From NCBI GenBank assembly GCA_044355655.1, contig JBIKXS010000033.1, forward strand, positions 1 to 36,502: a stretch of 36,502 nt of DNA. The letters run 5' to 3'. This stretch comes from UBA3064 sp023258775 (lineage in GTDB: Bacteria > Pseudomonadota > Gammaproteobacteria > Burkholderiales > Burkholderiaceae_E). A model generated the notes under the pieces. The model ran no database searches. It was not told where the DNA came from and saw only the letters and a program-made list of their open reading frames with translations. A program made the translations under genes and the position numbers. This document shows positions 14,888 to 22,472 of this stretch, one piece after another; positions within the stretch are counted from its first letter, which is position 1, and each line of letters opens with the position of its first letter.

Positions 14888-16429
14888 ATGAATATGGTCA
14901 TCGACCCCTCGATCTTCAAGGCCTACGATATTCGTGGTGTGACGAATCGCACATTGACGCCCCATGTATTGAACGCCATCGGCTATCAGTTGGGATTGCT
15001 AACGTTGGCCGCCGGAAGGTCGGCTTTTGTAATCGGACGCGACGGCCGTTTATCAGGTCCGGCGCTCTCCAAAGCGCTCGCCGAAGGTTTATGTATAGCT
15101 GGCGTTGATGTCATCGATATCGGTCAGGTCACCACGCCGATGCTTTATTTTGCAACCCACGAACTTGACACTGGTTCGGGCGCTGCAGTGACTGGTTCAC
15201 ATAATCCGCCTGAGTATAACGGTTTAAAAATGATGGTGGGTGGTGATACTTTGTATGGCGAGGCCATACAGGACTTATATCGATCGGTTTGTGCAACGCA
15301 GTCCAATCCGGTCGAAACTGATCATGCACAGTCTGATGCGGTTGTGCGTGATGCGGCGCAGTCTGAGAGAGCTGAGAAAGACTCGGCTGGCCCCGATTTG
15401 GCAGAGCATGTTCAAGGCCATGCTCAGAACCAACAGCCAGCACGCAAAGGGCGAATCAGCTCGATCGACATCCGCGAACGTTATATCGCGCGAGTGATTT
15501 CGGATATTAAACTCGAACGCGGCATGAAAATTGCCGTTGATTGCGGCAATGGTGTTGCAGGCGCCTTTGCCCAAGAGTTATTCAGCCGCTTGGGTTGCGA
15601 GGTCGTGCCCTTATTTTGCGAGGTCGACGGGAACTTTCCCAATCATCATCCCGATCCTGCCGATCCGCATAATCTCGAAGATTTGATCGAGGTGCTTCGG
15701 GAAAGCGATTGTGAAATCGGGCTGGCTTTTGACGGTGATGGCGATAGGCTTGGAGTTGTCACAAAATCTGGATCTATTATTTGGCCTGATCGACAGCTCA
15801 TGCTTTTTGCGCGCGATGTTCTTTCGCGTCACCCCGGTGCTGAGATTATTTATGACGTGAAATGCTCGCGTCATGTCGGCAAAGTCATTGAGGCGGCTGG
15901 GGGGAGAGCCACGATGTATAAAACCGGGCACTCATTAATCAAAGTTAAGCTAAAGGAAACCGGTGCGCCCTTAGCTGGCGAGATGAGCGGTCATGTATTC
16001 TTTAAAGAACGTTGGTATGGTTTTGATGACGGTCTTTATGCAGCAGCGCGACTGCTTGAGATCCTTTCGCGCGAGCCAGCTTGGCTCGACGAGGGGCAAG
16101 GCTTAAACGGTCCTTCGCTACTGCTTGAAGCATTGCCAAATTCGCCCTCAACGCCTGAACTCAAGCTTGAATGTGCTGAAGGTGAAAACTTCATGATCGT
16201 ACGCGCCTTACAGGAGGGCGCTTACTTTGAGCGGGCAACGCACGTCATTACCATTGATGGTGTTCGTGCTGAATATGAAGACGGTTTTGGCCTTGCTCGA
16301 CCCTCCAATACAACACCTGTGGTCGTTATCCGTTTTGAGGCAGAAAATGATCATGCGCTTGCAAGCATTCAGGCTGAGTTTCGTAAAGCATTTGAGGCAG
16401 TAAGGCCTGGCTTAAAGCTGCCGTTTTAA
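14888..16429 (+). CDS. Phosphomannomutase/phosphoglucomutase with a hydrophilic insert
   Basis: 513 residues, longer than the usual 455-465. The catalytic serine lies in AAVTGSHNPPEYNG (S104), the metal-binding loop is FDGDGDRLG (282-287), and the sugar-contact motif GEMSGHVFFKERW follows further on. These identify the alpha-D-phosphohexomutase family, AlgC/ManB type, which interconverts the 6- and 1-phosphates of mannose or glucose to supply GDP-mannose and UDP-glucose pathways. Residues about 138-188 form an extra polar stretch with repeated AQSD/AQSE units between domains 1 and 2, at a place where relatives have a short linker. The active-site residues are untouched, so I expect activity. 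It converges with the LPS operon. Confidence 0.92.
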   Translation: MNMVIDPSIFKAYDIRGVTNRTLTPHVLNAIGYQLGLLTLAAGRSAFVIGRDGRLSGPALSKALAEGLCIAGVDVIDIGQVTTPMLYFATHELDTGSGAAVTGSHNPPEYNGLKMMVGGDTLYGEAIQDLYRSVCATQSNPVETDHAQSDAVVRDAAQSERAEKDSAGPDLAEHVQGHAQNQQPARKGRISSIDIRERYIARVISDIKLERGMKIAVDCGNGVAGAFAQELFSRLGCEVVPLFCEVDGNFPNHHPDPADPHNLEDLIEVLRESDCEIGLAFDGDGDRLGVVTKSGSIIWPDRQLMLFARDVLSRHPGAEIIYDVKCSRHVGKVIEAAGGRATMYKTGHSLIKVKLKETGAPLAGEMSGHVFFKERWYGFDDGLYAAARLLEILSREPAWLDEGQGLNGPSLLLEALPNSPSTPELKLECAEGENFMIVRALQEGAYFERATHVITIDGVRAEYEDGFGLARPSNTTPVVVIRFEAENDHALASIQAEFRKAFEAVRPGLKLPF

Positions 16430-16457
16430 GCGTCGGAAGCTTTAAATTGATCTAATT

Positions 16458-16496
16458 GTCTTAATGTCTTAATGTCTTAATGTCTTAATGTCTTAA
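16458..16496. repeat. Tandem repeat of GTCTTAAT (four full units plus seven bases)
   Basis: Full units at 16458-16489 and a partial one at 16490-16496. The right part encodes the last codons and stop of the GT2 gene on the complement (KLKTLRH, TAA). The unit is eight bases, so a copy change shifts the reading frame of the tail. Confidence 0.9.
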
Positions 16497-17373
16497 GTTT
16501 AGGGCCAACGAGCAGCAGGCCAGCGATACGTCCTAGAAGTCTGGCCAGATACCGCGGATGGGGGATGAGTAGTCTGGGGATCAAGGTAACCAAGGCCAAG
16601 GCAAGCGTTGTCAAGCGGAGCGCATTGGATGAAGATGCACCAAAATACTTTCGCTTAAAAAGCAGTTTTGACTGCACATGATGAAAGCCGCGCTGAAATT
16701 CTGACTTGAGCGGATTTCGACCTTTTACTGAACTTCTCGATAAATGCGCAATCTCAATCTTGGGCACCAGGACGATATTTTCTTTGGCCATGAAAATACG
16801 CTGGCATAAGTCCTCGTCTTCGTAATAAAGAAAAAACGATTCGTCGAATAATCCTATTTTCTCCATGGCGGACATCTTAAGGAGCATCGCTGCGCCACAA
16901 ACAAAACCAACGCTACAAGGACCATCGGCCTTTGGTCCTCTCGACTTCCACAGACTTGACGGCCAGCGATAACTGAGTTCAACCTCGCCATCGCGGCGCA
17001 ATAGGTGGGGTGCAATCACCGTAGCATCGGGAAACATCGCTGCAGCTTCGATAAGATCAACAAAAAAAGGCGCGTTCGGTATGCAGTCTGGATTGAGTAG
17101 CAGTGCATAAGGCGTCGTCACCTGTCTTAGGGCTAGGTTGTTGGCAGCACCAAACCCCAAATTCCTCGAATTAACGATGAGCTTTGCATGCGGAAGTTTT
17201 AGGTCAATTTGACTCAGCGTTTCATCATCGCTGGCATTATCGATCACGATCACATGCGGCATTTCCGCTAGACCTTTTGCGAGTGCTGCAATGCAATGGG
17301 CACTATTAAAAGTGACGACGACAACGGTGCATTGGTCTGTTGATCCGCAAACTTCCGAATCAGCCATGGCCAA
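16477..17373 (-). CDS. GT2-family glycosyltransferase (rhamnosyltransferase-like)
   Basis: 298 residues from ATG at 17373. A GT-A fold is indicated by CTVVVVTFNS, VIVIDNASDDETL (about 42-54), NSRNLGFGAANNLAL and the LLNPDC metal-site region. The later block DESFFLYYEDEDLCQRI is the general-base motif of the WbbL/rhamnosyl group of GT2. A hydrophobic C-terminal segment (LTTLALALVTLIPRLLI) followed by basic residues suggests membrane association. It is the last gene of the LPS operon and its start overlaps the ligase stop by 14 bases. Its C-terminal residues are written by an 8-bp tandem repeat, so its tail could vary between strains. The sugar specificity is unknown. Confidence 0.87.
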   Translation of the reverse strand: MAMADSEVCGSTDQCTVVVVTFNSAHCIAALAKGLAEMPHVIVIDNASDDETLSQIDLKLPHAKLIVNSRNLGFGAANNLALRQVTTPYALLLNPDCIPNAPFFVDLIEAAAMFPDATVIAPHLLRRDGEVELSYRWPSSLWKSRGPKADGPCSVGFVCGAAMLLKMSAMEKIGLFDESFFLYYEDEDLCQRIFMAKENIVLVPKIEIAHLSRSSVKGRNPLKSEFQRGFHHVQSKLLFKRKYFGASSSNALRLTTLALALVTLIPRLLIPHPRYLARLLGRIAGLLLVGPKLKTLRH

Positions 17374-18643
17374 CTTCTGCGTTTCGATCTTGCCATATCG
17401 TTATGTGGTTCATTGCAAAGAGAAGGCCAGCCATAAAGGTGAAAAATTGGCTCTCGCGGGAACTGTATAGTGGCGAATTAATCGAGCTATTTATTAACAT
17501 CAGTACGGCGAATGCAAGTAATAAAATTTTGGACGAGGTGCGCGACCGCGACCTAAGCACGGTAATGAAAAGTCCGATCACAAAGGCGAGGTACATTGCG
17601 CTGCCGATCAATCCGTGGTCTGCAGCAAGAAATAGAAACTGGTTATGTGGATGACGATTGAAAATCGGACACTGTTCCGGTTGATCGATGTAGGCACATA
17701 TTTGTGAATGGTATGCCCCCGTGCCATGGCCGAAAAGTGGCTTGTCTGCGATCATTCTTGGAGTGGTTTTATAGTTATAAAGTCGATGACCGATAGAGGT
17801 CAGGCGATCGTTTTCAGCTTGCAGCGCTTCTGAAACACCCTGATTAAACCGGTTTCGTAAATGATCCGAAGAGACGTAGCTAGCGTAGGCAAGCAAAGCC
17901 AAGCTGAGTGTTGCGAACATCAATCTCCAGCCTCGTAATATGCAGGCAAGATAAGTGATCCACACAGAAAGTAGCAGAATCTGACCGGTTCTTCCGATTG
18001 AATAGTGCGTGATGCTTATGACCGCCAACACCAATAACATCAGCCATCCAAGCGCTGCCCAGCGTTCGGAGCTTTGTCGGGCATGATGGAAGGCGATCAA
18101 GGTGAAAAACCCAACCATGATGTTCTGGGTGATGTGATCACCGAATAAGGCACTACCGTCTGTTTGACTACCAAGCAAGGGGTTTGGCCACACGATTCGT
18201 ATCCACGTGAGGATAACCGTTAATCCCATCGCCGCAGTAAATCCTTGCAGCGCGACGCGCTGACGACGTTCCTCGCCTGCAAAAACTAAAAACAAGAATA
18301 CGAGGATCAGTAGACGGGCATACTTCCGGAGATGTTCAACAATATCGCTGGTTGCAGCGGGACTGCCTAGAGTCTGCAAAAGCATCAAAGCATACAGTGC
18401 AAGTGGCAGCCAAAGTAAAGGTGTCGACCTGATAAGTTGCCACCACCTTGAAGGGTTTGCCTGCCTGAGCGACAAAACAATCGCCACCAATAGCGGTAAA
18501 ACATAGACAGCCTTGGAAAGTGGGAATAGAAAGAAAAGCGTCGCTAGCGCCAGCAAAAGACCACGATCCGGTGCAGGCTTCAATAGTTCCGCCGGCCTGA
18601 CCCATTGAAGTAAAGAGTTATCTTGGACTGTAGCTGCGTTCAT
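17360..18643 (-). CDS. waaL: O-antigen ligase-like polytopic membrane protein (WaaL/Wzy_C)
   Basis: 427 residues with about ten to twelve membrane segments, beginning near residue 30 (LLALATLFFLFPLSKAVYVL). A large periplasmic loop at about 270-340 contains GHGTGAYHSQICAYIDQPEQ and RHPHNQFLFLAADHGLIG; the 'H.HN..L' motif with conserved His is typical of Wzy_C ligases. Such proteins join O-antigen or a related oligosaccharide from undecaprenyl diphosphate to lipid A-core on the periplasmic face. The gene overlaps the GT genes on both sides (four bases upstream, 14 downstream). A role as an O-antigen polymerase or protein O-oligosaccharyltransferase is not excluded, but waaA and core GTs nearby favour ligase. 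Confidence 0.75.
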   Translation of the reverse strand: MNAATVQDNSLLQWVRPAELLKPAPDRGLLLALATLFFLFPLSKAVYVLPLLVAIVLSLRQANPSRWWQLIRSTPLLWLPLALYALMLLQTLGSPAATSDIVEHLRKYARLLILVFLFLVFAGEERRQRVALQGFTAAMGLTVILTWIRIVWPNPLLGSQTDGSALFGDHITQNIMVGFFTLIAFHHARQSSERWAALGWLMLLVLAVISITHYSIGRTGQILLLSVWITYLACILRGWRLMFATLSLALLAYASYVSSDHLRNRFNQGVSEALQAENDRLTSIGHRLYNYKTTPRMIADKPLFGHGTGAYHSQICAYIDQPEQCPIFNRHPHNQFLFLAADHGLIGSAMYLAFVIGLFITVLRSRSRTSSKILLLAFAVLMLINSSINSPLYSSRESQFFTFMAGLLFAMNHITIWQDRNAEVGHG

Positions 18644-19446
18644 CCTCTGGACGCCAGTTTGTCAAGCTGACCTTGGTCGTATTTCAATGCGGCGTAGCGG
18701 AAAAAGCCTTCCAGGGCAACAAGCAGGCAAAAAAGAAATCCCTCGGCACCGCAAAGAATACCGCCCCTGAACAAATACATACGTACAAAGGTTGCAAAGC
18801 TAGAGAAAAGGCCCAGCACGACGCCACCGCGCTTGCCAGCCTGCGCACGTTTCGCCGCACCGAGCTGAGCATATTGTGCGAGTTTGAGCAAGCTGCCGTG
18901 AACCGACTCGCGCGAGTAATGTAGCAAGCGTCCCTTGAACCGACGAATCGGCAGACCAGGCGTTACCAGCTGTGCAGATTCGTGTACGACGCCAGCAAAT
19001 GCACGAATCGATTCACGACGAAACAGTCGTTGCACACCACTGGTGGTGCGCATCCGGGTTAGTGGTTTTCCAAATGCAACCTGGTTCCACAAAACCTCCC
19101 AGATTTGGTTTCGACCCGAGGCTACTGCAGCCTCGACCTCGATAACCAGGTCTGGGGTGAACTCCTCGTCAGCATCGAGAAAAAAAATATACTCGCCGCG
19201 CGCGTGTGCCAATAGTCGATTACGTTGTACGGCGAAGCCCTGCCAGTCCTGATAACGGTATACCTCGGCGCCTAAGGATGCTGCAATTTCGCAGGTACGG
19301 TCCTTGCTGCCGCTGTCTGCAACAATGATTTGATCGGCAAATGATGCGCTTCGGATGCAAGCTGCGATTCGCCTTTCTTCATTAAGGGTAAGTATGGCAA
19401 CGGTCAGCCTCACAGGCTTCACCTCATCTGGGGCCTTACTTGTCAT
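18640..19446 (-). CDS. GT2-family LPS core glycosyltransferase (WaaE/KdtX-like)
   Basis: 268 residues from ATG at 19446 (MTSKAPDEVKPVRLTVAILT), chosen over 19473 because it overlaps the upstream stop as ATGA. GT-A motifs are TVAILTLNEERRI, IIVADSGSKDRT, the 'WQGFAVQRNRLL' block and the DxD EYIFFLDADEEF. 'AGVVHESAQL' and the hydrophobic C-terminus with VRMYLFRGG.L.G.EGF are hallmarks of the WaaE/KdtX beta-glucosyltransferase group, which adds a hexose to heptose or Kdo of the inner core. It lies between a GT4 gene and the ligase in a compact operon. The substrate is inferred from family. Confidence 0.88.
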   Translation of the reverse strand: MTSKAPDEVKPVRLTVAILTLNEERRIAACIRSASFADQIIVADSGSKDRTCEIAASLGAEVYRYQDWQGFAVQRNRLLAHARGEYIFFLDADEEFTPDLVIEVEAAVASGRNQIWEVLWNQVAFGKPLTRMRTTSGVQRLFRRESIRAFAGVVHESAQLVTPGLPIRRFKGRLLHYSRESVHGSLLKLAQYAQLGAAKRAQAGKRGGVVLGLFSSFATFVRMYLFRGGILCGAEGFLFCLLVALEGFFRYAALKYDQGQLDKLASRG

Positions 19447-20549
19447 GCTGTCAGTTCTCCGCTTTGTTGCCAAAGCTTATCGTAAACAGCCTCGATCCCC
19501 GCTGCCTCTTTCTCAATTGAAAACAATTGTTCCACCCGTTGTCTGCCGAGCGATCCCATTTCAATCGTCTTTACGGGGTTAGTCAACAGCAGTCTTAATC
19601 GATCTGCCAGGCTTTCAATGTCGTCAGTGGGCACGATGTAACCTGTAACGCCTTCTTCCACCATACTTCGGAAGGCACCCGTATTGCTTGCAACAATGGC
19701 ACAACCACTTGCCATAGCTTCAAGCGGTGTGAGACCAAAGGGTTCATACCGAGGGCAGGCGACTGTGATTAAAACCCTGCTGTACCACATGCCGATCTGG
19801 TCGGGCGGAATTTCGCCTAAGAACCTTATGCGTGCCGACATGCCCTGGGCATCAATACGTGCTTGTAATTGTTGCTTAAAGGCTTGATGTTGGGGCTGCG
19901 TCAAACCGGCTATGACCGCGCTGAAATCTTCAAACTGTGGCAAGACCCGAAGCATTGCCTCAACAAATATATCGATACCTTTGTCAGGTCGTACGCGCCC
20001 GAAAACGCCAATACCAAAGCGACCGGGTAATCCTGAGGATGCCCAGGCTTGCGCCTTATCGGGGGGTGGCAAGAAACGGTCAAGGCTAATCCCGTGTGGC
20101 ACGATACGCGTGGTGTTGGGCACAAAGGACGCTGCCTCTGGTGTTGTGCTGATGACTCCATCCATGCTCGAGATTAGCCAGCGTGGAAACCAGGAATGCC
20201 GATGCTTGGCGGCTGAGGTGAAGACAAGCTTGATAGGCAATCCAAGAAAATCGCGCAACAAAATCCCGAGTAGCATCTCGTGATCGCGTCGAACATGCCA
20301 GATCCGCGGCCTTCCATCGGGTAATCGCTTCCTCGATAACTCAAGAGCCTGCAAAAAGCTCAGCGACTTAAATCGTTCAGGCGAGTCTCGCTGCGCTAAG
20401 GTCACAGCAGGAATAGGCGTGCCTAGGTAGCCCACAGACAGCTTGCGAGCTTGCACCGGGATGAGCGCATTGATCGTGCCGGACACACCGGTGAAGCGCC
20501 GCTTGATATTGCAAACAATGATTTCGGGATTGGTAGCCGACGCCGACAT
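19443..20549 (-). CDS. GT4-family glycosyltransferase of the LPS operon
   Basis: 368 residues from ATG at 20549. The frame is open to another ATG at 20606, but the family similarity begins with EIIVCNIKRRFTGVSGTINA, near the N-terminus of relatives, so the inner start is more likely; neither start has a strong ribosome binding site. The GT-B donor half opens with FGIGVFGRVRPDKGIDIFVE and carries the motif RYEPFGLTPLEAMASGCAIV. It should transfer a hexose or heptose to the growing LPS core at the inner face of the inner membrane. It is the first gene of the operon, and its stop overlaps the next ATG. The acceptor is unknown. Confidence 0.85.
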   Translation of the reverse strand: MSASATNPEIIVCNIKRRFTGVSGTINALIPVQARKLSVGYLGTPIPAVTLAQRDSPERFKSLSFLQALELSRKRLPDGRPRIWHVRRDHEMLLGILLRDFLGLPIKLVFTSAAKHRHSWFPRWLISSMDGVISTTPEAASFVPNTTRIVPHGISLDRFLPPPDKAQAWASSGLPGRFGIGVFGRVRPDKGIDIFVEAMLRVLPQFEDFSAVIAGLTQPQHQAFKQQLQARIDAQGMSARIRFLGEIPPDQIGMWYSRVLITVACPRYEPFGLTPLEAMASGCAIVASNTGAFRSMVEEGVTGYIVPTDDIESLADRLRLLLTNPVKTIEMGSLGRQRVEQLFSIEKEAAGIEAVYDKLWQQSGELTA

Positions 20550-20676
20550 GGATGATGTGCTCGCAGTGAATCGAAGCGAATTCAAGCTAGTTTGATGGTA
20601 ACCCATTCGAGCGAGGGCGCCGATTTGCCGCTAAGCAAATGCTGCTCAGCGATCAGTGATTTGTTGAGTCGCTGGA

Positions 20677-20708
20677 CTGATGCGGATCAAGTCTGATGCG
20701 GATCAAGT
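20677..20708. repeat. Two tandem copies of CTGATGCGGATCAAGT
   Basis: A perfect 16-bp tandem duplication (20677-20692 and 20693-20708) at the 3' end of the small reading frame on the complement. Confidence 0.9.
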
Positions 20709-20896
20709 GATTGCCGATAGCTGCCGCGCCGTCTTTGCCTTTGCACCCATTGATTTAAATGACAGGGCTCCAAGGGCAAGCCTGCTCGGGTAAGCTTGGA
20801 CTGTAGGCGTCCAAGGGCAGTCGGGCAGCGGTTTTGCTTGCCGTAGCGCGCCTGATGTTCCTCCAAAATTGATTCAATGCCTGCGAGGTTGGTCAT
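20687..20896 (-). CDS. Possible small basic protein, unknown
   Basis: 69 residues from ATG at 20896 (MTNLAGIESILEEHQARYGK), preceded by GGGAG at a suitable distance. The sequence is basic with two Cys (QNRCPTAL, EPCHLNQW) and no recognised family. The last codons are written by the 16-bp tandem duplication. It lies in the gap between the divergent LPS operon and waaA. It may be a genuine small protein or chance; the ribosome binding site is the main support. Confidence 0.35.
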   Translation of the reverse strand: MTNLAGIESILEEHQARYGKQNRCPTALGRLQSKLTRAGLPLEPCHLNQWVQRQRRRGSYRQSLDPHQT

Positions 20897-21000
20897 GAAA
20901 GATGCTCCCGTGAAAGTCACCCGCTGAACGCGCGGGCAGCGATTGCGCGGGGGGATGTCGTATGGGGAGCTTTTTGGCTTTCTCGCCTGATGGGGCAGCA

Positions 21001-21107
21001 CGGATCGTGAAGAAGGAACTCAGCTTGTTATGAAACCGCACAGATCGGCGTGAAGCAATACGGATTTTGATGAAGACGCACAGATTGTGAAGAAGGAACT
21101 GAGTTTG
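21001..21107. repeat. Imperfect duplication of the waaA start (21001-21027 and 21081-21107)
   Basis: 23 of 27 bases match. The upstream copy forms a mini-ORF from GTG 21007 to TGA 21033 that encodes MKKELSLL, repeating the first seven residues of WaaA. Two further partial copies of the 'cacRgatNNNtgaag' piece lie between (about 21038 and 21059). Confidence 0.75.
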
Positions 21108-22472
21108 AAATCCAGGCTAGCGCTTCATGCCTACAGCTTGCTTTGGGTGCTGCTAAGCCCTGCTATCGCTTGTTATTTGCTTTACCGTAGCCTGCAGCAA
21201 CCCGCCTACCGCAAGCATTGGTTTGAGCGATTCGCCCTAAAACTGCCAGAGTTTCGACAAAAACCACTGGAGCATCTGCCAGACGGGCCTATTTGGGTAC
21301 ACGCGGTCTCGCTTGGCGAAACCAGAGCGGCAAGCAGTCTTTTGGCTGCTATCGCAAAACATTACCCGAAATACCGGCTATTGCTCACACATGGAACACC
21401 AACCGGTAGGCAAGCGGGCAAGGACTTGCTTGCTTCGCTCGATTTACCCCAAGGGCAATCGCTACAACTTTACCTGCCCTACGACAATATTTGGGCCGTT
21501 AGTCGATTTTTTGATCATTATCAACCAAAGATCGGCATTATTATTGAAACAGAAGTCTGGCCGACGCTCATGAGTGAAGTTCGGAAACATGACACACGCA
21601 TGATGCTTGTTAGCGCGCGCCTTTCTGAAAAAAGTCTTTTAAAGGCAATCCGTTCAAAAATATTGATTAAACCGGCGCTCGTTGCTTTCGATAAGATTCT
21701 TTGTCAAACAGATAGCGATAGGGTGCGAATCAAGACGCTGGTTCCCGATGTTGTGTGCAGGGTTGTCGGAAACTTAAAGTTTGATGTTGCACTAGATGAG
21801 TCTTTGCTGAGTATGGGTAAGGTATGGCGGATGAAAGCCGATTCGGACAGACGCATGCCCAACGAATCGGGAAGTGAAGCAAAGCCGCCTCGCTGGGTGG
21901 TCGCAGCAAGCACGCGCGACGCTGAAGAAGCCTTGTTGATTGATCAATGGTTGAATCTGGCCTCAGCTGAAAGAGAAGACTTTGTCTTGGTATTAGTACC
22001 TAGGCACCCTCAGCGCTTCGATCAAGTCGCACAATATTTAGATCGTTTCTGCAATGGCAGCTGGACTCGGCGCAGTGACCCAATGTTTCCGGCAATGAAC
22101 TCAAGGGTTCAATTGGTGCTCGGTGATTCAATGGGCGAAATGTCTGCCTGGTATGCCCTGGCCGACGTTGTTATTATGGGTGGATCGCTTATCGACACCG
22201 GTTCTCAAAATTTAATTGAAGCCTGTGCCGCGGGTACGCCTGTGGTGCTGGGACCATCGATCTATAACTTTCAACAAGCCGCAGAGCAGGCAATCGCCGA
22301 AGCCGCGGCAATACAGACCGATAGCTCGCAGGTTCTTAGCATCGCCCTTGAACTTGCCCGCGATGAGCAGCGCTGCCTAAACATGGGCGAAAGGGCCAAG
22401 CGCTTCGTGGCAGCCCATCAGGGTGCAACCAAGCGAGTGCTCGACGCCATGTCAGACCTCATCAAGCTCTAG
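21087..22472 (+). CDS. waaA: Kdo transferase WaaA
   Basis: 461 residues from GTG at 21087 (MKKELSLKSRLALHAYSLLW). An N-terminal membrane anchor (about 12-33) precedes the GT30 acceptor domain. The catalytic Glu is in IWVHAVSLGETRAA (E78), and IIIETEVWPTLM is the next family block. The donor domain has VLVPRHPQRF and DVVIMGGSLIDTGSQNLIEA. WaaA transfers Kdo from CMP-Kdo to the lipid A precursor on the cytoplasmic face. The protein is about 35 residues longer than usual, partly through an insert after SLLSMGKVWR (about residues 245-270). Its 3' end overlaps the convergent tolC gene by four bases. A GTG start with weak ribosome binding site and an upstream decoy copy of its start may tune expression. 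Confidence 0.95.
   Translation: MKKELSLKSRLALHAYSLLWVLLSPAIACYLLYRSLQQPAYRKHWFERFALKLPEFRQKPLEHLPDGPIWVHAVSLGETRAASSLLAAIAKHYPKYRLLLTHGTPTGRQAGKDLLASLDLPQGQSLQLYLPYDNIWAVSRFFDHYQPKIGIIIETEVWPTLMSEVRKHDTRMMLVSARLSEKSLLKAIRSKILIKPALVAFDKILCQTDSDRVRIKTLVPDVVCRVVGNLKFDVALDESLLSMGKVWRMKADSDRRMPNESGSEAKPPRWVVAASTRDAEEALLIDQWLNLASAEREDFVLVLVPRHPQRFDQVAQYLDRFCNGSWTRRSDPMFPAMNSRVQLVLGDSMGEMSAWYALADVVIMGGSLIDTGSQNLIEACAAGTPVVLGPSIYNFQQAAEQAIAEAAAIQTDSSQVLSIALELARDEQRCLNMGERAKRFVAAHQGATKRVLDAMSDLIKL

Noticed and set aside
15129..15443. 104-codon minus-strand frame inside the phosphomannomutase gene
   Set aside because: A shadow of the insert's codon pattern; the plus-strand frame has the catalytic motifs on both sides.
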